Assembly (NCBI RefSeq): GCF_001540865.1 | Contig: NC_033640.1 | Location: 9,744,552 to 9,808,551, forward strand | Direction of reading: 5' to 3' | Length of the DNA: 64,000 nucleotides | From: Ananas comosus | Lineage: Eukaryota > Streptophyta > Magnoliopsida > Poales > Bromeliaceae | Shown: in pieces, positions 58,550 through 64,000 of the stretch | How the letters are laid out: each line of letters begins with the position of its first letter | Position numbering within the stretch: the first letter of the stretch is position 1 | Notes under the pieces: generated by a model | What the model saw: only the letters and a program-made list of their open reading frames with translations | What the model was told of the DNA's origin: nothing | Databases searched by the model: none | Position numbers and translations under genes: made by a program

Positions 58550-60997
58550 TCTCTCTTTAAACTTATGTTGAGTTTGTTTGCGATGCTATAGAGTGTAGTG
58601 TTGTTCGATTAAATACTGTCATCGCTTGTAGACTTGTAGTATGTTTAAAAGATCATTATATAAAAATTCATTCAATGGATTTTCTATACAGTAGAAGCAA
58701 AAAACATTAAATTTGGTAGTGTTGCTCAAAGTGAAAAAGCTAAATAAGGAATTTTCTTTCATTTTGTCTTAAATCATATTCAGCCATGAATATAGCTGAG
58801 ATCAGTAACAGCTCTTAAAATTCACATTATTTTTAATTCCATTTTACCCTGCAGTTGTTGCTGGTCTAAATTCTAGAAAAATAATTTCTACTGAATTGAT
58901 TTTTATTTGGAAAATTGATTTTGGTAAAAAGCTATATAAAGCGTTTGACTGAGTTTAGATGGAGAGTAATTTTTCTGAAGAAAATTTGTAAAACTATTTG
59001 GTTGAATTTTTTTTAATATTCGCATATAATGAATTTTTTTACTAAATTTTATTTTAAAAAATTTTAAAATTTGAATTTAAATAAAAATTTTAAATTCTAA
59101 ATTCTAAATTCTAAAATTTTAAATTTTTATCTTAAATTTAAAATTTAAAATTTAAATTTTATAGTTTAAAATTTGAGATTTGAAATTTAATACTTAAATT
59201 TTAAATTTAAAATTTTGAAATTTGAAATTCGAAAGTTAAAATTTAAAATTTTGAATTCAAACTAAATTTAAGTTTTAAAATTTATATTTAAATTTAAATT
59301 TATAATATAAATCTAAAATTAAAAAAAAATTGAAGTTTGAGTCCAAAATCAGAATCGGATTTTTAAGAAGTGGGTTTTAACTGCTTCTAATTTTGGGCCT
59401 CGAAAATTAGAAAACTGATTCTAAAAATTAGGATCGGATATTGAAAATAAGATTACCAAACACTCTATTGAGTCAAAAATTACTTTTGAACCTAAAATCA
59501 CAACACCCACTAAATTAGGCTTCTTGTGCATATCATAGAAAGTGAGACATATACAATGAACAAAGAACCAAGCATCTTCCTCTTCCTAAAAGCCAAATAT
59601 GAATATCTTAGAAGTGGAACCTAAAGGCGCTTTTTGGAAGATAAGAGGAGGAAGCTACCACTTTTTTTTAATTTTATTTTTTTATAAAAAGCTTTTTTTT
59701 TTTTTACTTTTTTATTTCACTAAGAAAAGCTGCCTCAGAAAGAAAGTTGTAGTCTTTTAGTCCCACTTTGAACTCTGGCAAAGAAAAAAAGTGAAAGAAA
59801 GTAAATGCTTTTATGAGAGCTTTTTTTGGATTGAATTTGAAGAAAATGGAGTCTTAATTGAAAGGTTAGTTTTGAATATGATCCTTTTAAAATGCCACTT
59901 TATATTGTGCATTATTAAATGTGAACATTAATTTTTCATGATCTTATATAACATAACTTTGTTTACTCCATGCTGTTTAAAGAAGTAATAATAATTTTTT
60001 TCTTTGTCAAAAGTTCGATTACTAAGTTACTTCGTCACAGTTAATTTTTAGTTGGATCTCTTCTAATTTTTATTTTGCGTAAAATTGAAGTTCTAATGTT
60101 GGTAAAGAATAATAAAACTTAGAAGTTTAATTGTCCTAAAAATTCTACCATATATATGTGCTCTTTGCTCACTACCTTAGTTGATGTAATGATTGATCAT
60201 TTTTGTGGCTCCAGCAATTTGGTGCCCCAACCCTTTTTGACTTGGTGTAAAATAACTTTTTGACTTTTGCTGTTGTCAACTTTGGGCTTTGACTCAGCTA
60301 GCACGTGTATATCTCTTTCTCCATTATTCAATCGGTTTAATAATGTCATGAGTGTAGTTGACTAATTAAGAAGTTGAACATTAGTACTCGAGAATGTTTT
60401 AAGTTCGAAATTTAATTACTTCACATTTGTAACTGTATCTGAATTTATTTTTTTAAAAAAAAAACAAGTACCTTAGTACCTTTCTCTCCAAAAAAAAAAA
60501 AGAATAATGTTCTAAAAGAGAGCATTTTCATATCAAAGTGTACAAGCAACAACCAAAGTCCACATAGTTTACTTAGTATTATTTTTGAATAATTAACTAA
60601 AATCCTAAGATGATATAAGCACTTTGGTAGTTTCTACATGGGTTTGAATTACTCTAATTTCAAATGCTTTTTTTTTTGGTTTTTAAAGTGGTGTTCTTTG
60701 TAGAAAGTTTCCAATTAGAATGGGGAGTGTGATTAACTGTGCTTCATCTTTTATTCATCATATTTCTTTATACCTCATAATTTTCTTTTCCTTTTTTAGG
60801 AGAATTTTTATGTAACAAATTGTTTCTGATCTTTGTACATTATGTATTGGCTAGATTTATTTTCTCGATTTAATGTAGGACTAATTCCCATATCGTCTAG
60901 TTTTGAAACTTGACGGGTATCTCTACCACGCGGCACCAGCAAAGTGCAATCGCATGACGTAATATTCGAAGGGCTTGGATCAACACAAAAGCTTAAA
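58550..60997. other. Gene-free spacer
   Basis: 2.4 kb of AT-rich DNA. 59040-59330 is almost entirely permutations of AAATTTAAA/TTTAAAATT. The segment 58860-59500 has GAAAATTGATT and complementary pieces at its edges and may be a large MITE related to 30060-30240. A SINE-like fragment may lie at 60365-60500 (AAGTTCGAAATTTAATTAC, followed by A runs). No gene. Confidence 0.45.
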
Positions 60998-61158
60998 CCG
61001 TCCCTAGAGCAAGTGGTAAAGGACTTGGTGGTTGGTATCCGAGACCCAAGTTCGAATCCTAATTGATTCATATTTCCAGCTAAGTTTATTTCTAAATAAA
61101 ATAAACGAAATGAGTAGCGTGCTAACTATCTCTCTCTCAAAAAAAAAAAAAAAAAAAA
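60998..61158 (+). mobile_element. tRNA-derived SINE, best-preserved copy
   Basis: The head CCGTCCCTAGAGCAAGTGGT and the B box GTTCGAATCC lie at the normal tRNA-like spacing, followed by TGATTCATATTTCCAGC and a TCTCTCTC spacer. An 18-20 base poly(A) tail ends at 61158. The long clean tail suggests this is the youngest of the three copies. No convincing target duplication was found. Confidence 0.85.
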
Positions 61159-62072
61159 GGACAGAAAAATTGCTACACATTATATACAAGCCAAGTGTTT
61201 TCTTGTGGGTGGTGGGGGCCTTAAATCAATATGAGACTCGAACATGCGTAATGGGCTGGTCTCCGGTAGGGTTTGAGAACGGATCCGGCCTGCTAATAAT
61301 CGATCGGACCACACTATGAAAAATCGGTCCAGAAAATAGGTTAAGGAGATCGAACCCGGGCCTATTTTTTTCGCAAGCCTCCCTACCATGAGCTTCATAA
61401 GTTTTGAACATCGTGCACTGCCTAACGAAATATTACATTGGATCGAGCCAATCAAAATCGTCTAAATCATACAATGCCAATACATCAGCAGCTTTATAAA
61501 AGGCTTGAATTTCTGATGATCTCCCAGGGACTTAAGTTATTTTAGCGCTCAATTGCGCAAACAGACCGCTGCTTAGAGCTTTTGATTGCAATTGGTAAAA
61601 GCATCTGAGTTCTGTCACAAAGCAGATTGATGGTCTGGACTCTGGCTAGATGCAGGCAAAGTTAGCAGCCTTAATATTTCTTCACTGGTGTCTGTGAACT
61701 GTGGCTGTGATTCTTCACACACACACCCCTCTCTTATATTTTGGGCACTTGCATGTTCTGGTGCTAGATCTTCTGGACATTCGTGTGAATCATTTAAGTT
61801 AGATTGCGACCGTAAATTAAAATTTCAGTTCTAATCATTTCCGCGATCGATTCGTATGAAAATAATAGTGGGACAGACTCTGAATCACAGTACAAATATA
61901 ATGTGCAATAGATAATTAAGATTAAACCTTCGATTTTCATATTGTTAATGGATGGGTTACTAGATTCAATGTGGTTGTGTCATAATAGTAATATAAGAAT
62001 GAAAAAGTTTATACTAAACATTATAAATATGCTATCACTAGTATACTCATTTAATATATATATATATATATA
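61159..62072. other. Gene-free spacer
   Basis: Mixed composition. Small inverted phrases in 61190-61390 (GAACGGATCCGG, GATCGAACCCGGGCC) suggest a fragment of an unknown repeat. No gene recognised. Confidence 0.4.
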
Positions 62073-62263
62073 AAATTAAGTTGAAATACTTCTAATAGCA
62101 AAAGTCATTGGTGTTATTAAATTTTCGACCCTTGAATGAAGGAATGTGCGGTTAGTATATATGATAGTAGTCCTCTACTATTGAGTTGATATTTGGGTGA
62201 ATAGAATGATCTAACGGATAGAAATAGTTAAACAAATAAATCTAACAGTGAAAAATTTTAATA
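62073..62263. mobile_element. MITE family A, left part; split by a LINE
   Basis: Family phrases (TTGAAATACTTCTAATAG, GAAGGAATGTGCGGTTAG, AGAATGATCTAACGG) run up to the LINE target site GAAAAATTTTAATA. The family's right end resumes after the LINE (about 62787-62825, ATCAAGTGCTTGATGCT, equivalent to CACCAAGTGCTCCGTGCT of the 1221-1450 copy). Confidence 0.75.
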
Positions 62264-62786
62264 GACCGTCGTTTCAGTTTGGTGGGCTCTAGAGATGTCA
62301 ACGGGTCGGATTCGGGGCGGATTTTTAAAATCCCGAACCCGAACCCGACTCCAAACCCGAGACCCGAACCCGAACCCGAACCCGACGGATTTTAAAAATC
62401 CATATCCGAATCCATATCCGTCGGATTTTTATTTTTTATATCCATATCCAAATCCATATCCATATCCATCGGATATATCCGTTTCATTCGGGTTCGGATT
62501 CGGATAAAATTTCGGGTATCCATACCCATTAACATCCCTAGTGGGCTCTCTGGTTAGAGCGGAATAGAAGAATCTTCGATAATAGAAAAAAAACCCATGA
62601 GACAACTGTTGACGGACGTTCGTTCTTGTAGGACTCTTTGGGAGGAGCATTGCAGCTAGATAGTTTCTTCTTCTTCTTCTTCTTCTTTTTTTCGTTTCGA
62701 AGTCAGGTTGCTTCAAATTGTTGCTTTATTCATCTTCCTATTGAATGAAGTAGTAACATGCTACTTTTCTTTCAAAAAAAAAAAAG
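62264..62786 (+). mobile_element. 5'-truncated LINE inserted in the family A MITE
   Basis: A 14-bp target duplication GAAAAATTTTAATA lies at 62250-62263 and 62787-62800. The insert ends TTGAATGAAGTAGTAACATGC, T-rich, then poly(A). The frame at 62543 onward reads WALWLERNRRIFDN, the C-terminal signature of plant LINE ORF2, then a stop. A (TTC)n run lies at 62665-62686. It carries an inserted hAT MITE at 62290-62540. Confidence 0.85.
62290..62540. mobile_element. hAT-type MITE (251 bp) inserted in the LINE
   Basis: The inverted ends TAGAGATGTCAACGGGT and ACCCATTAACATCCCTA have an exact 8-bp target duplication GTGGGCTC (62282-62289 and 62541-62548). The interior is built from CCCGAACCCGAA and CATATCCAAATC words, a composition known from a widespread plant hAT MITE group. 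Open frames here are repeats of Pro-Asn or Gly-Tyr and are not genes. Confidence 0.9.
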
Positions 62787-62825
62787 GAAAAATTTTAATA
62801 TGATCAAGTGCTTGATGCTGCACCA

Positions 62826-62829
62826 CCGA

Positions 62830-62878
<49 letters not shown>

Positions 62879-63179
62879 GTATATATGTATATCAATGGCC
62901 ACTGTAGTATAGTCAAATTGTCTTGTTTAGTGAAAACCAAGTAAATGAACTACAGTGATAGTTAGTACTCAACTAAACTATCTCTCTCTCTCTCTCTAGA
63001 TGTCTCTCTATGTTTGTTTGAAACTTAGGTGGACCAATTTAATTAAGTGTAGGAACAGCAACAGGGTACATATATAACTCATCATTGCGTTCCCAATCAC
63101 CATGCATGCCCATTAACTCCCCACCCAATTAACCTGGCCACCTCAGTTAATTCATGTGGCTCCTACACCAAGGAAATCT
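62826..63179. other. Spacer with (TC)n microsatellites
   Basis: (TC)n at 62836-62871 and a shorter run at 62980-62997. Possible leader or promoter of the small ORF that follows; CATGCATGCCC (RY-like CATGCATG) is at about 63101. Confidence 0.4.
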
Positions 63180-63377
63180 ATGAAAGTTGGTGGGATGTGT
63201 ATGTTCTCTCTATTGTCTTCCACTCCTGCTGACTCAGTTGATGCTGCTGAGGCTGTGGATTCTGAGAAGAAGGATAAATGGCTTGGGTGCTGCATTGTGA
63301 GCATGAGAGGTGAGTGGTGGTGTAAGAACCCAGTGAAGGGCTCATCCCTTGGCTTCTCCCAGAAGCTGCTGCTGTAG
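63180..63377 (+). CDS. Possible small gene, 65 aa, no recognised family
   Basis: The ATG at 63180 opens a 65-codon frame ending TAG at 63377. The product is MKVGGMCMFSLLSSTPADSV at the start, with an acidic middle and a Cys/Trp-containing core WLGCCIVSMRGEWWC. Its base composition is richer in G+C than both flanks, which supports a transcribed or coding unit. No signal peptide or known domain is evident. Upstream AG sites (for example before 63167) leave open that it is the last exon of a longer gene. A minus-strand frame overlaps the same block, so strand is not certain. Confidence 0.35.
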   Translation: MKVGGMCMFSLLSSTPADSVDAAEAVDSEKKDKWLGCCIVSMRGEWWCKNPVKGSSLGFSQKLLL

Positions 63378-63753
63378 AAGCCAATCTTCTTTTGTGCTCC
63401 TGCATATATAATTTTGTTCCAAAAAAGAGAGCACCATAATGTTAGCTGTGAGAAGTACTAGAGAGTTTGTAGCAATTCAATAATGTATATAGTTTTCTTT
63501 CCTCTCTCTTTTCCTTTCTCAGAAAATATTTGAGCATGTCAAGTTGCCAATTTAATGAGTTGTTGTTGAGTAACTTCACATGGTACAGTTTTCTGTCCAG
63601 TAAACTGTGTAGCTAGCCTTGCCTGGTCTCCTGGCAAGATCTAGTTGGGATTTTTATCATCACAAATCAAGCAAAAGTTTAATTGGACTTTTACTCATGA
63701 ATAGGAGACTATGTACCAACCCTTTGTCCAGAACATTGATGTAGCCTAGCAAT

Positions 63754-63788
<35 letters not shown>

Positions 63789-64000
63789 TGTAATTTAAGA
63801 GGAGGAAATATTAATGTGTATCAAGTACAGCTGGAGACAATGTCTCAGAAGAAAACAATGCAACATAATCAAATGCAAACACACACTAGTACTGAGGCAA
63901 CCCTGAAGCAAGGGACTTAAATAGGGCAGGAAATAGTAAATGGACAATAAGCTCAAAAACCCATACGCAGTATGTGTTGATTAGGGCATTGCTATAAGCT
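63378..64000. other. Right-edge spacer
   Basis: AT-rich with a (GA)n run at 63757-63786. No gene is visible before the window ends. Confidence 0.4.

Noticed and set aside
60998..61158. tRNA gene candidate from A/B-box-like motifs
   Set aside because: No cloverleaf after the B box, poly(A) tail present, and three dispersed copies: a SINE.
62295..62716. Open frames of Pro-Asn and Gly-Tyr repeats
   Set aside because: They come from CCCGAACCCGAA and CATATCCAAATC words in a hAT MITE.

Overview
The window is nuclear DNA of a flowering plant: long AT-rich, repeat-filled spacers surround compact, intron-containing genes with plant-specific products. GC-rich first exons (apyrase, RING gene) and the mix of MITEs, TRIMs and SINEs suggest a monocot, but the sequence alone does not fix the species. 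Five single N bases (4736, 11095, 24008, 31756, 47471) look like draft-assembly joins. Each lies in or beside a repeat, so the structure next to them should be treated with caution.

Layout. 1-155: possible last coding exon of a gene entering from the left. 156-11,700: about 11 kb of spacer with foldback elements, MITEs and tandem repeats but no convincing gene. 11,706-15,619 (-): an eight-exon GDA1/CD39 apyrase of the APY6 type. 16,933-21,650 (+): an eleven-exon organellar GET3/ArsA-type ATPase, divergent from the apyrase. 24.77-27.81 kb (+): plastid NAD-malate dehydrogenase, with an intron-free CDS and a probable 1.7-kb intron in its 5' leader. 28-38 kb: repeat-rich spacer (SINE, Harbinger-like MITE, LINE, foldback elements, TRIM debris). 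38,198-45,970 (+): a ten-exon CSLA mannan synthase; one 3.6-kb intron has absorbed a foldback element and a TRIM. 47,191-47,457 (+): a short gene with an incomplete RING-H2 finger, directly followed by an N and a perfect 329-bp-arm palindrome. 48-55.7 kb: nested mobile elements, including an intact 530-bp TRIM. 55,779-57,807 (+): a two-exon cycling Dof factor. 58-64 kb: spacer with a hAT MITE, a SINE, a three-layer nested insertion and a possible 65-aa ORF.

The genes do not form a pathway or cluster. They are ordinary, functionally unrelated plant housekeeping or regulatory genes: Golgi nucleotide hydrolysis, organelle tail-anchor ATPase, plastid redox, hemicellulose synthesis, ubiquitin-related and photoperiod transcription. 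For the five main genes the exon-intron joins keep an open frame across every junction. I found no tRNA or rRNA gene, CRISPR array or novel multi-gene system. The most informative features are the mobile-element stratigraphy and the signs of assembly artefact at the N positions.
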